Assembly: GCA_963691885.1 (NCBI GenBank)
Contig: OY829843.1
Location: forward strand, 2,232,001 to 2,296,000
DNA: 64,000 bases
Reading direction: 5' to 3'
Origin: G963691885 sp963691885
Lineage (GTDB): Bacteria > Pseudomonadota > Alphaproteobacteria > UBA8366 > Aestuariispiraceae
The translations under genes were made by a program, and so were the position numbers. The notes beneath the pieces were generated by a model. That model did not search any database, was not told where the DNA came from, and was given only the letters and a program-made list of their open reading frames with translations. Position 1 is the first letter of the stretch, and every line of letters starts with the position of its first letter. Shown here piece by piece: positions 1-8,391 of the stretch.

Positions 1-1
1 A

Positions 2-295
2 GTGGTCAAACAGTTGTGCGAGTGTATTGGAGATGTTCGGCGATTGCGTCTGTCAGAGCTATCTGCTGGCGGGAAGTTGGACTGGCATATCGACCCTCCA
101 GAGCAAAAAAGGTTCGTTTGTTTGATTTCAGGAGAGCAGATCTTCGAATTTAGACGAGGGGCGCAACTTTTCCCAATTGCGATGGAATTAGGCGAGATTT
201 GGCGCGTCAACACATCCTTTCAACACAGAGTAATAAATCCAGGTCGTCAGGTGAGAGTAGCTCTTCTCGGCAATCTTGCGGAGGGAGCCATATGA
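2..295 (+). CDS. Aspartyl/asparaginyl beta-hydroxylase-like protein (5' end outside window or short)
   Basis: Probably an Fe(II)/2-oxoglutarate-dependent hydroxylase of the aspartyl/asparaginyl beta-hydroxylase (cupin-fold) type. Seen: an H-x-D pair (HID, residues 29-31), a later His in NTSFQH (residue 75) and a following Arg-rich strand (GRQVRVALL) whose Arg could bind 2-oxoglutarate. Family members are usually longer, so the true start probably lies left of the window; the GTG at base 2 is only the first start codon visible. The stop codon overlaps the ATG of the radical SAM gene by four bases (ATGA), so the two are probably translationally coupled and may modify the same substrate. The substrate is unknown. 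Confidence 0.6.
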   Translation: MVKQLCECIGDVRRLRLSELSAGGKLDWHIDPPEQKRFVCLISGEQIFEFRRGAQLFPIAMELGEIWRVNTSFQHRVINPGRQVRVALLGNLAEGAI

Positions 296-1182
296 TTGAA
301 TATCAAAGTCATGACCTCGAAGACAGTCCGTTTTCCACCTTGGTTGTTGATATCACGCATAGATGCAATATGGCCTGTGCGAATTGTTATCTGCCAAATC
401 GATCCATAGACGATTTGAGCTTGGATCGTGTCGTCGCCGCGTTAGAGAAACTTCCAAGGCGAACAAACATACGTTTGGCGGGAGCTGAACCCACATTGCA
501 CCCCGACCTTTTCGAGATGATCCGCAGGATAAGGGCCGCGGGCCATCGGGTGACATTGCTAACAAATGGGTTGCGTCTGTCCCGTCGGACCTATGTCGAT
601 GAATTGAAGGCGAGCGGTCTGCGCCACGTGTACATTTCGATGAACGGCGTTGATCGAGATGACTGGTATCTCGCATTGGATAATCTTGAATGTGCTGCTA
701 AGAAAACACGTGCCCTTGAAAATTGCATAAATGCAGGAATGGTCGTCAATACAGGAACCATACTTGTCCCTGGCCTGAACGATGACGCGCCCGGCCGCCT
801 GTTGGCTCTGATTTCTGAACGTAAACCAAAATCAGCTGTCCTGCGGTTCAAAAATGTCGGGGCCATTGGCCGTTACATGAACGGGAGCACGCCGCGGTTC
901 GAATTTAAGGATCTTGTGGTCCAAGTCGCAAGTCAGTTGGGCATCAACCCGGATTTTGCCTGGGAGGCAGACTGGATAGAGGGCAAGCGAGAGCGTCTTA
1001 CGCGCTTTTTCCCGTTTGTGCGTGGAACACGCCCCGGGTCCGGGATTTGGGTAAAAGTTACCGGCTGGGATAATGCTGGGGGAAGTATCGATGCGGGGTC
1101 TACAAGAAGGGGGCGTCTCACGCCTGAGATGAAGGTCGCCCCGTTTTTTGAGCACGTGCTCGCAAATGAAGGGGGGTATTGA
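292..1182 (+). CDS. Radical SAM protein, no SPASM domain
   Basis: A 296-residue radical SAM enzyme. The C-x3-C-x2-C cluster motif (CNMACANC, residues 24-31) that binds the S-adenosylmethionine 4Fe-4S cluster is intact, followed by a GAEPTLHPD segment corresponding to the SAM-binding GGE motif and a LTNGLRL strand. No Cys-rich C-terminal extension is seen, so it lacks an auxiliary-cluster (SPASM/Twitch) domain. I chose ATG 292 over an upstream start at 199 because it gives a compact N-terminus and the ATGA overlap with the hydroxylase gene. Its reaction is not known; pairing with a 2-oxoglutarate hydroxylase suggests sequential modification of a peptide or small molecule. Confidence 0.75.
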   Translation: MIEYQSHDLEDSPFSTLVVDITHRCNMACANCYLPNRSIDDLSLDRVVAALEKLPRRTNIRLAGAEPTLHPDLFEMIRRIRAAGHRVTLLTNGLRLSRRTYVDELKASGLRHVYISMNGVDRDDWYLALDNLECAAKKTRALENCINAGMVVNTGTILVPGLNDDAPGRLLALISERKPKSAVLRFKNVGAIGRYMNGSTPRFEFKDLVVQVASQLGINPDFAWEADWIEGKRERLTRFFPFVRGTRPGSGIWVKVTGWDNAGGSIDAGSTRRGRLTPEMKVAPFFEHVLANEGGY

Positions 1183-1255
1183 TGTCTCTTCTGGGTCAAC
1201 TGATACCGGGTAGTGGGCAAATTGAACTTACTCATTATGAAAAAGGAAGCGTTCA

Positions 1256-2299
1256 GTGAAAAAAGCACTTTCAGCATTAACTGCCGTTATTCTCCTTGGC
1301 GCATGCCAAACTGCCAGTAAGCCGCCGATTGCCAGCCTTACCGGTACGGAAACGGGCAGCGTCTTCTTTCAAAGCTCGACACCCTATGACTTTGTCGATG
1401 CCATTGATGGCTCGGCCCCAAGCGCTGTTGTTTCTGGTTCACTGCGGTTCCCAGAGGGCGCCTCAACGGATCAGCCAGTGGCTGCGGTCGTAATTTCCCA
1501 TGGCAGCGGTGGTGTTGGTCGCCAAACCACCGAGTTTTCCGGAATGCTGCTGAAAGAGGGTTATGCAACCTTTGTCGTGGACAGTTACGGACCGCGCGGT
1601 GTTGCGAAAACGGTAAAGGACCAAAGCCGGGTTTCATCCCAATCCATGCTGGCCGATGCCTTTGCCGCTTTACGCCTTTTGTCGTCGAATCCCCGAATTG
1701 ACGCGGACCGGATTGGCCTTCTTGGCTTCTCGAAGGGCGGCATTGTTGCTCTCTATTCCGGGTTTGAGCAGGTTCGCGGCTGGTACGCAGAGGGGAGTGA
1801 GACGTTTGCGGCGCATGCGGCCTATTACCCATTCTGTGGCTCAACCATTCCCGATCTCACATTGACCGGTGCACCCAGCCTGATGCTGTTGGGGGAGCAG
1901 GACAATTATACACCGGCTGCACCCTGTCTGACCCTGCAGAAAAAGGCGGATCCGGCCAATGCGACATTGCGCAGCGTCGTATATGAGGGTGCCCAGCACG
2001 GGTTTGATACAACATCCCCTGTCGGTGTCTTCAACTATTTTAACCCGTCAGACTGTATCCTTGAGGTCAGTGATGGCGGTGTAACTTCATTGACCGACGG
2101 AACACCTGCTTCGACGCTCTCCGAACGCCGCGCTGCGCTCGTGAAATGTGGTCGGACCGGCGTCCGCTATGGCGGCAATCCGAGCGCCCGCGCCCAATCT
2201 TCAGAAGAATTGAAGGCGTTCTTCCGTGGAACAATTGGAATTAGGGCGGTCGGCCAAGGGAGTTTGTTCGATCTTCAATTTGTTGAAGCAAATGGGTAA
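1256..2299 (+). CDS. Dienelactone hydrolase-family lipoprotein
   Basis: An alpha/beta hydrolase of the dienelactone hydrolase family, 347 residues, probably anchored in the outer or inner membrane. The GTG start at 1256 sits behind AAGGAAG. The N-terminus is a lipoprotein signal with lipobox LLGAC (Cys at residue 16). The nucleophile elbow GFSKGG, with Ser in the G-x-S-x-G-like motif, lies near residue 160; LLGEQD and a late His in AQHGFD supply the likely acid and base. Four or more extra Cys residues in the exported part may form disulfides. The substrate is unknown. It stands alone between the radical SAM gene and the RTX locus. Confidence 0.75.
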   Translation: MKKALSALTAVILLGACQTASKPPIASLTGTETGSVFFQSSTPYDFVDAIDGSAPSAVVSGSLRFPEGASTDQPVAAVVISHGSGGVGRQTTEFSGMLLKEGYATFVVDSYGPRGVAKTVKDQSRVSSQSMLADAFAALRLLSSNPRIDADRIGLLGFSKGGIVALYSGFEQVRGWYAEGSETFAAHAAYYPFCGSTIPDLTLTGAPSLMLLGEQDNYTPAAPCLTLQKKADPANATLRSVVYEGAQHGFDTTSPVGVFNYFNPSDCILEVSDGGVTSLTDGTPASTLSERRAALVKCGRTGVRYGGNPSARAQSSEELKAFFRGTIGIRAVGQGSLFDLQFVEANG

Positions 2300-2402
2300 C
2301 GGGTCTTGTGGTGCGCTCAGTATGTTTGGGTGTTTCTGGGACAAACACGTCAGTGGTTTGTTGTCCGCTGTAGCGTCGTGACTATGGATCGGGATTGATA
2401 CG

Positions 2403-3215
2403 GTGATGGCATACTTGACGAAATTGAACGACTATGTCCGAACAACGCAGACGGGGTATTTGGCACCGCGTTTTCGCATGTTGCGTTCGATCGTTCATTC
2501 GATCGGACTGGGGTGTTTGATTTGGTATCTGACAGGTATGCAAGCTCTGGCATGCTACGGATTGATATTCGTGGGGTTTTTCGAGATTTATCTGGCCGAA
2601 TTACAGGTTGACCCGCGCCCGAATACGTTTCGAAGTAAATTGGGAAGGTTTCCTGCCTTTATCCTTCCTGTTCTGTTGTTGTTTCTTTTTCCCATCCCAT
2701 TGGGATTGTATTTGCCTCAGTCTAATGAAGCCGGGTTCGAAGAGGCTTTTTCCAACTTGGCTGTCTTCAAGACGGTTTTTGAGTTGATTGTCATGGGATG
2801 GGCCATTGGCCTCATGGATTGGCATACCGGATATTGGAAGGCTGTTCAGCAGGATCGGTCTTGGGGAAGAGGTGTTGTAGCGCCCGCCATTATGGTCCTT
2901 GGTCTTTTCCCTGTGATTTTTTTTGTGGCGGGCGGCTGTCTCAACTTCGATAAAGACTGCGTTAACGGTAGCCCAATGAAGTCTGAGTCTTATCAGCTAG
3001 ACGGGTCCAACGGCCCTGTCGGCAAAAGTAGGCTGTACTATGCCTTCGCGAAAGCGGCCGCTCAAGGCGATCAAGGGAAATATGAAAAGCTGAACGTTCT
3101 CACGGATCGTAGTGTCCTGCTTTTTCTCATCATGTTTGCACTGGTTTGTTTGGTCGCACTGGTTAGTGGGGTTCGATACCAGTTACTCGGAATTCGATAC
3201 CAGTCGTTATCTTAA
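2403..3215 (+). CDS. Unknown multi-pass membrane protein next to RTX gene
   Basis: I do not recognise the family. About 270 residues with roughly five or six hydrophobic segments (near 30-65, 83-105, 120-140, 160-178 and 238-257). Between the last two is a soluble loop with Cys residues (GGCLNFDKDCVNGSP). GTG 2403 and ATG 2406 are both possible starts. A decayed second copy of the C-terminal half lies at 17804-18121, and an internally deleted copy (start plus end) at 18131-18262, so the gene belongs to a locally duplicated family. It ends 30 bases before the RTX gene and may be cotranscribed with it; a role in handling or immunity is only a guess. Confidence 0.55.
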   Translation: MMAYLTKLNDYVRTTQTGYLAPRFRMLRSIVHSIGLGCLIWYLTGMQALACYGLIFVGFFEIYLAELQVDPRPNTFRSKLGRFPAFILPVLLLFLFPIPLGLYLPQSNEAGFEEAFSNLAVFKTVFELIVMGWAIGLMDWHTGYWKAVQQDRSWGRGVVAPAIMVLGLFPVIFFVAGGCLNFDKDCVNGSPMKSESYQLDGSNGPVGKSRLYYAFAKAAAQGDQGKYEKLNVLTDRSVLLFLIMFALVCLVALVSGVRYQLLGIRYQSLS

Positions 3216-3245
3216 GTCTGGAAGTAATTCAATAGGGGGTTCGTT

Positions 3246-4718
3246 GTGAGTGAGTATAATACAAGGGTTGTGACAGACGCTTTTTTTTCCACGGCTGCTG
3301 GAGAGGCTTTTGGTGCAGCGACCAGTCATATTACTGGCTCCGCTCTCACCGCGTCCGCAAACACAGCAACACGCGCAGCAATTTCATCGTATCTTGTTGA
3401 GATTGGAAGAGCCTCTCAAGCGGCGCAAGTCGATCAACTTTTATCGCCAATTGATCTTACGCGGTACAATAAGAAGACTACGGATCAAATTCGTGAGCAG
3501 TCAGTCCGTGTCGGTAAGCTGGCTGATTTTGGCGCTTCGAGTTTTGTTTCATCGATCTTTGGCTTAGCGGATCTTGAGGATGCGTTTGAAAAACAAGATC
3601 CGAGGAAAGCTACTGAGGTCGTCTTCTCGACCGTAGGCTCAATTATTGGCGGCGGCACTGGATCATTTTTATTCAACGCACCGGGCGGTTTTTTGGGCAG
3701 TATGGCTGGCGCTGAGGCTGGCTCTTATGTTGCCACGAGCTTACTGTCTGATCAGATTCAATACGATTTTGGCGTAGCGACGCTGGAATTGTACAGCCAT
3801 ATCCGCGAAGAAGGGATTGCTGGTTTTACTGTTGAAGACGTGGCGGATTCTGTAGGCGCTGCGCTGGCCGCGTTGGATTCTACACTTAATGATGGCATAG
3901 CCGCCATCGAACGAATTAATGAATTATTCCATAGTTCAGTAGAATATGCTGAAGACGTTATTGATCAATTTACAACCAGCACTGCCGACTTTCTGAGCCA
4001 ATTTACATCTAGGCCTACTGCTCGAATAGATATTTCCGAACTTGATTTTGCAAATTCAAACTTAACGTCTTCGGTGACTGTAATTGAAAGTGCAGTGGGA
4101 ATTCATGAATTCACGATTTATGGGGACCTATCTTATGTAATTGAATCCACATTCACTAGCGGTCCTTTAAACGGAGCGGTAGCAACTGCTTGGTCGGACC
4201 GAACAGTCGTAACTGAATACGGACTGCCTGTCGACGACGCGCCAGGCATCGGATATGTGCCGGCAGGATCGGTTTCACATGCTGATCCGTCCGGCGGTGT
4301 CATTACTTTCTTCGGCGGCTTTGATACTGAAACCGTTCAATACAACAATCCGGATGGCAGCATAACAAGAACAACGAGAGTGGGCGACAGTATCATCGAG
4401 ATGGATATTGACCCGGCGACAGGCAACATCATCGACAGTCGCTCGGTTGACATACTGGATCACGTACCACCTTCATCGGGATGGTTTGATCAGGTTGTGT
4501 CAGACTTGGACATCGTTGAACAGAGGGCCAGCGCTAGGGACGTTATCAACGATACTTTCAACTTGATAGAGCAAGTCCCAGAACTGATTCAAATAGCAGA
4601 TGCAAGTTCTAATGGCGGTTTTGGCAGGGAAATTCCTCGTTCACTTGAAGCTGCTTCTGAAATATGGGGCAGCATCGGTGGGAGGGCATCCTATACCGCG
4701 GATCTGATCGCAGATTGA
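3246..4718 (+). CDS. N-terminal part of large RTX-type secreted protein, ended by in-frame TGA
   Basis: A 490-residue reading frame starting at GTG 3246 behind an AGGGGG ribosome site. There is no Sec signal, as expected for a type I secreted protein. It contains a small-residue-rich hydrophobic stretch (about residues 130-170, Gly/Ala/Ser rich) that could insert in membranes, then beta-rich sequence. The frame stops at TGA 4716-4718, yet the same frame is open again at once (4719 onward) through the RTX repeats to 7568. The two parts are therefore one ancestral gene of about 1440 codons, with a nonsense mutation or readthrough at codon 491. No secretion genes are in the window. Confidence 0.6.
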   Translation: MSEYNTRVVTDAFFSTAAGEAFGAATSHITGSALTASANTATRAAISSYLVEIGRASQAAQVDQLLSPIDLTRYNKKTTDQIREQSVRVGKLADFGASSFVSSIFGLADLEDAFEKQDPRKATEVVFSTVGSIIGGGTGSFLFNAPGGFLGSMAGAEAGSYVATSLLSDQIQYDFGVATLELYSHIREEGIAGFTVEDVADSVGAALAALDSTLNDGIAAIERINELFHSSVEYAEDVIDQFTTSTADFLSQFTSRPTARIDISELDFANSNLTSSVTVIESAVGIHEFTIYGDLSYVIESTFTSGPLNGAVATAWSDRTVVTEYGLPVDDAPGIGYVPAGSVSHADPSGGVITFFGGFDTETVQYNNPDGSITRTTRVGDSIIEMDIDPATGNIIDSRSVDILDHVPPSSGWFDQVVSDLDIVEQRASARDVINDTFNLIEQVPELIQIADASSNGGFGREIPRSLEAASEIWGSIGGRASYTADLIAD

Positions 4719-4778
4719 ATTCGTAGTGGTGCCAGGAATGAGGACATTTTTGACACATCGCAAATATCTTCTGTTGAA

Positions 4779-7568
4779 TTGTTTGAAGATACACCTATTT
4801 CGGTCCTTTCGAGTACAGCACGCATTGCTGGTTTTGGTGATCAGTCTTTTGAAATAACAGAGTCACCGGTATTGGATGGCAACGGAAACCCCGTGAGGTC
4901 AACAAATGGGCTTGTTACGACCGGGAAAACTGTTGACCCCTCAAGTCATACGTATTTTCCAGATGGTAACAATGATGGACCACAGCAATCCGAGGGGCCA
5001 GACGGGCACACTTCTTCGGGCGGCAAGCCGATTCTTATCGATCTGGATGGAGACGGCATTGAGATTGTTCCCTTTGATCAAGTCGGTTTTGTTGATCAGT
5101 CGGCGACTGACGCGGCCAATTCTTCATTGTCCGCAACCTTCTTTGATGTAGACAACGATTCATATCTTGAGAGGACAAGCTGGCTTTGGGGTGATGATGG
5201 TTTTCTGGTCATTGACAAGGATTTTGACGGCCAGATTAGTGGCAATGGAGAGCTCACCTTCGCGTTGGATACTACGGAATTTGATACTGATATGGAGGCG
5301 GTGCAGACCCTATATGACACTAATGGTGATTTTTTCCTGAGTGCTGAGGATGCGGCTTTTACAAAGTTCCGGGTTTGGAGAGATCTAAATCAGAACGGGA
5401 TCAGTGAGGCAGGTGAATTAAAGTCATTATCAGAAATGGGGATTATTTCTGTCGATCTGTTGTCCGATGGCGTCCGAGAAGAGCGAGATGGGGCGATCAT
5501 TCACGGAAAATCGGCAGTACATCTTGCGGGTGGAACAACGCTGGACGCCTATGATGTTACGATTGAAGCCAGTGAGATTGGGTACAAGGTATCTGGAGAA
5601 GAACTGCGTGTTGACATAGAGAATTTTGGAACAGTTGTATCTGCGGACGGTCCTCTTCCGTTGATTGGGGATGCTAGCAAACTCGGCGCGGCCTCTTTGA
5701 TTGGTGGTTCGCAGTCAGACTACCTTCACACAAGCGGTATCGATGGTGTTGTGTTGGAGGGGCAAGGTGGTAACGACGTGCTCGTTGGAGGTGTCGGTGA
5801 TGATTGGCTGAGCGGCGGTGCCGGCTCCGATCTCCTTCTGGGCGGCGACGGTAATGATGTCTTGGTCTTTGACTCAGAAGATGCGTCTGCAGGTGTATCA
5901 GGAGGCGCAGGCTTTGATATTGGGATTGTTGAAGGCGCCGTTGGAATACACCTGGATCTGAATCAAACGGAACTCGAAGTCGTATTGGGTAGTGATGGGG
6001 ATGACGTGTTTGATGCGTCAACCATTGACGGTGCGGCACTTGGAGACGTGTCTTTTACCATTTTTGGAGATGATGGCGCGGATACTATCATTGGGGGCGC
6101 CGGAAATGATCTGATAAGTGGCGGGGCCGGATCCGACATTTTGTTGGGCGGTGCGGGCTCTGATCGAATTGTAGCTGATGCTGAAGATTTTACTTTAGGT
6201 GTGGTTAGCGGTGGCGCCGGGTTTGATACTCTTTTGTTTGAAAGTCAAAGTTCACTCGTTGTTGATTTGGCTGCTATTGAAGTTGAGCAGGTGTTTGCTG
6301 GCGTAGGTGACGATGTCATTGTCAATTCCGGTTCTTCAAGTGTTGCCATTTACGGTGATGAAGGGAATGACCAGATTACCGCCGGCAGTGGCAATGACGC
6401 TGTTGTTGGTGGCAAAGGTGCTGACACTCTCGATGGCGGTGCTGGGTTCGATTACCTTTCGTATATAGGTTCACTTAATGGTGTGTCTGTAGACCTAGGT
6501 GCAAATATCGTCGACGGTGGCGATGCAACGGGAGATCAAATCACTCGGTTTGAAGCAGTGATAGGGTCTTCGAACTCTGATTTCCTAAAAGGCAGTGGTG
6601 AGTATAATGCCCTCTTTGGTGAGGGGGGTGACGATACGCTAGAGGGGTTAGGCGGGGCCGAAGGCGACTACCTGGATGGTGGATTGGGTGCAGACACCGT
6701 TGGATATGGCCTTTCGTCGGCAGGGGTCACCGTTGACCTAAGCGCTCATGAGGGTGGTGCATCCGGTGGTGATGCCGAGGGGGATCGGCTTTTCAATATC
6801 GAAAGTATCGTTGGTTCCGACCATGTCGATAATTTGACAGGTGATGACGGCGACAATGTGATTGAGGGGGGTGCCGGGGCGGATACACTAACCGGCGGCG
6901 AGGGGGCTGACACACTTTCCTATTCCGGATCTGATGCAGGTGTCAGCGTTAATTTGTCTGATGGTTCTACCTCCGGCGGAGACGCCGCTGGTGACACCAT
7001 TTCAGGGTTTGAGAGTCTTACTGGATCTGCGTTTGATGATAGTCTGACGGGCAATGACACAGATAATATCCTTAATGGTGGAGATGGTGTCGATACCCTA
7101 TCTTCTAGTGACGGTTCCGACACACTCGTTGGTGGGGCCGGTGCGGATGTGATTGATGGCGGCGCTGGTTTCGATTACGCGTCGTACGACGGAGCTCTAT
7201 CTGGCGTGTCAGCCTCGCTTCTGGACGGTACAGGTACTATTGGGGATGCCGATGGGGACATTCTAACCGATATCGAAGGGTTGGTCGGGTCTGACCATGC
7301 TGATGTTCTGATTGGCGATGACTCTGACAATATTCTTGAAGGCGGGTTCCAAGTCTTTGGTGGGGAAGGGGATACTCTGATCGGTGGCACGGGTCAGGAT
7401 ACACTTTCCTACGCCGGATCTTCACGCGGCGTTGGCGTTGATCTCACTCGCGGTGTGGGCACACAGGTGTTTATGGCTCGGGCGGGCTTTGATGCGGCAA
7501 ATGCGGCTGGTGTGCTGACGCTCAGCGATCACACGGAGTGTCCGTCCGGTGAACCCGCTCTTTTCTGA
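4779..7568 (+). CDS. RTX calcium-binding repeat protein, 3' end truncated by IS element
   Basis: The C-terminal portion of the broken RTX gene. A TTG at 4779 is the first possible restart; the frame is continuous with 3246-4718 apart from the TGA at 4716. Residues about 85-200 form the pre-repeat calcium region common in RTX proteins (LDLDGDGIE, FFDVDND, DKDFDGQ, DLNQNGI). From about 320 onward there are many GGxGxDxLxGG nonapeptides, calcium-binding beta-roll elements for type I export. They are organised from about 560 in repeating modules with VDL, GGDA.GD and a GSxxxDxL segment. The last ten residues are encoded by the inverted repeat of the IS element, so the native C-terminus, including any secretion signal, is lost. 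Confidence 0.75.
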   Translation: MFEDTPISVLSSTARIAGFGDQSFEITESPVLDGNGNPVRSTNGLVTTGKTVDPSSHTYFPDGNNDGPQQSEGPDGHTSSGGKPILIDLDGDGIEIVPFDQVGFVDQSATDAANSSLSATFFDVDNDSYLERTSWLWGDDGFLVIDKDFDGQISGNGELTFALDTTEFDTDMEAVQTLYDTNGDFFLSAEDAAFTKFRVWRDLNQNGISEAGELKSLSEMGIISVDLLSDGVREERDGAIIHGKSAVHLAGGTTLDAYDVTIEASEIGYKVSGEELRVDIENFGTVVSADGPLPLIGDASKLGAASLIGGSQSDYLHTSGIDGVVLEGQGGNDVLVGGVGDDWLSGGAGSDLLLGGDGNDVLVFDSEDASAGVSGGAGFDIGIVEGAVGIHLDLNQTELEVVLGSDGDDVFDASTIDGAALGDVSFTIFGDDGADTIIGGAGNDLISGGAGSDILLGGAGSDRIVADAEDFTLGVVSGGAGFDTLLFESQSSLVVDLAAIEVEQVFAGVGDDVIVNSGSSSVAIYGDEGNDQITAGSGNDAVVGGKGADTLDGGAGFDYLSYIGSLNGVSVDLGANIVDGGDATGDQITRFEAVIGSSNSDFLKGSGEYNALFGEGGDDTLEGLGGAEGDYLDGGLGADTVGYGLSSAGVTVDLSAHEGGASGGDAEGDRLFNIESIVGSDHVDNLTGDDGDNVIEGGAGADTLTGGEGADTLSYSGSDAGVSVNLSDGSTSGGDAAGDTISGFESLTGSAFDDSLTGNDTDNILNGGDGVDTLSSSDGSDTLVGGAGADVIDGGAGFDYASYDGALSGVSASLLDGTGTIGDADGDILTDIEGLVGSDHADVLIGDDSDNILEGGFQVFGGEGDTLIGGTGQDTLSYAGSSRGVGVDLTRGVGTQVFMARAGFDAANAAGVLTLSDHTECPSGEPALF
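6400..7440 (+). repeat. Long RTX-type amino acid repeats within the calcium-binding gene
   Basis: Within the RTX gene, units of roughly 70-110 residues recur. Each has GVSVDL or GVTVDL, then a Gly-rich GGDAxGD turn, an E-x-x-x-GS-x-x-x-D core and one or more GGxGxDTL nonapeptides. Matching units begin near bases 6478, 6721, 6937, 7201 and 7429. The last one is cut short 110 bases before the insertion sequence. Confidence 0.6.
7538..7560 (+). repeat. Left terminal inverted repeat of IS66 element
   Basis: Begins GTGTCCGTCCGGTGAACC and ends CGCTC. It pairs with the right end with one mismatch (C against G at position 19). It lies inside the reading frame of the RTX gene and supplies that gene's last codons. 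Confidence 0.9.
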
Positions 7569-7625
7569 GCGGAAGGATTGGCGCTAGTGTCCGGCATTGA
7601 TAGTGGACACCAAGGGTACATCGTG

Positions 7626-7985
7626 ATGGCAGCGAAGCGTCGGTTTTGGTCGACTGAAGAGAAGCGTTCCATTTGTTTACAGGCGTCGGTTCCTGGTGTT
7701 TCGGTTGCGCAGGTTGCACAGCGTTATTCGATGAATGCGAACTTGATTTTTAAATGGCTGCGTGACGCGCGGTTTGCCCCGGATGGGGAGGAGCGTCATG
7801 ATTCGGTGTTTCTGCCGATGATGGTTTCCGCGCCGGTCCGAGCGGAGATGGAGGTAGCAGCGGATGGGCCACCGACATTTGGGGCTGCGGTTCGTATCGA
7901 ACTGGCTGGTGGTCACCAGGTTGTTGCCGAGGGTGGTTTTGATCCGGATGCTTTGGGGCGTTTGCTGAAGGTGTGGCTGTCATGA
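7626..7985 (+). CDS. tnpA: IS66 accessory protein TnpA (HTH)
   Basis: A 119-residue OrfA of an IS66 element. The N-terminal half has the helix-turn-helix typical of transposase OrfA proteins (RRFWSTEEKRSIC, then VSVAQVAQRYSMNANLIFKW). I chose ATG 7626 because MAAKRRFW matches the usual start; upstream codons fall in the element end. The stop overlaps the tnpB ATG by four bases (7982-7985), typical coupling in IS66. It is required with TnpB and TnpC for transposition in studied members. Confidence 0.85.
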   Translation: MAAKRRFWSTEEKRSICLQASVPGVSVAQVAQRYSMNANLIFKWLRDARFAPDGEERHDSVFLPMMVSAPVRAEMEVAADGPPTFGAAVRIELAGGHQVVAEGGFDPDALGRLLKVWLS

Positions 7986-8329
7986 TCCCGGTGCCGGTGA
8001 ACACACGGGTATGGCTTGCGGCCGGTGTGACGGACATGCGCAAAGGGTTTGCCGGTCTGTCGGCTCTGGCGGAGCGTGTCCTAGGCCAAGATCCCTATTC
8101 GAGCCACCTGTTCGTGTTCCGTGGACGGCGCGGCGATCTGATCAAGATCATCTGGTGGGACGGCCAGGGGGCATGTTTGTTCGCCAAGCGGCTGGAGAAG
8201 GGCCGGTTCGTGTGGCCGTCTCCGGCGGACGGCAAGGTCGGCGTGACGGCGGCCCAACTCGCCATGCTGCTGGAAGGAATTGACTGGCGCATGCCGGCTC
8301 GGACCTGGCGTCCCCTGACCGTGGGATAG
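7982..8329 (+). CDS. tnpB: IS66 accessory protein TnpB
   Basis: A 115-residue OrfB of IS66. The family signatures are plain: VWLAAGVTDMRKGF near the start, then VFRGRRGDLIKI, WWDGQGACLFAKRLEKGRF and VTAAQLAMLLEGIDW. The ATG at 7982 overlaps the tnpA stop by four bases, indicating coupled translation. The length is normal for the family, so this copy appears intact. Confidence 0.9.
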   Translation: MIPVPVNTRVWLAAGVTDMRKGFAGLSALAERVLGQDPYSSHLFVFRGRRGDLIKIIWWDGQGACLFAKRLEKGRFVWPSPADGKVGVTAAQLAMLLEGIDWRMPARTWRPLTVG

Positions 8330-8391
8330 GTCCATTAAACGAAGAACTGGATCGGTTGCGGATTCCCTTTGCAGGGTGTTTCTGCTATACG

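Noticed and set aside
199..291. Upstream start for the radical SAM protein
   Set aside because: These codons overlap the hydroxylase gene in another frame and are not family-like; ATG 292 gives an ATGA overlap.
4716..4718. Selenocysteine or TGA-to-Trp recoding at the RTX stop
   Set aside because: No stem-loop typical of a selenocysteine insertion element is visible directly after the codon, and many genes here end in TGA, so general recoding is excluded. A nonsense mutation is simpler.
6400..7440. CRISPR array or DNA satellite in the repeat-rich part of the RTX gene
   Set aside because: The repeats are of amino acid pattern with variable nucleotides, not identical DNA repeats with spacers.
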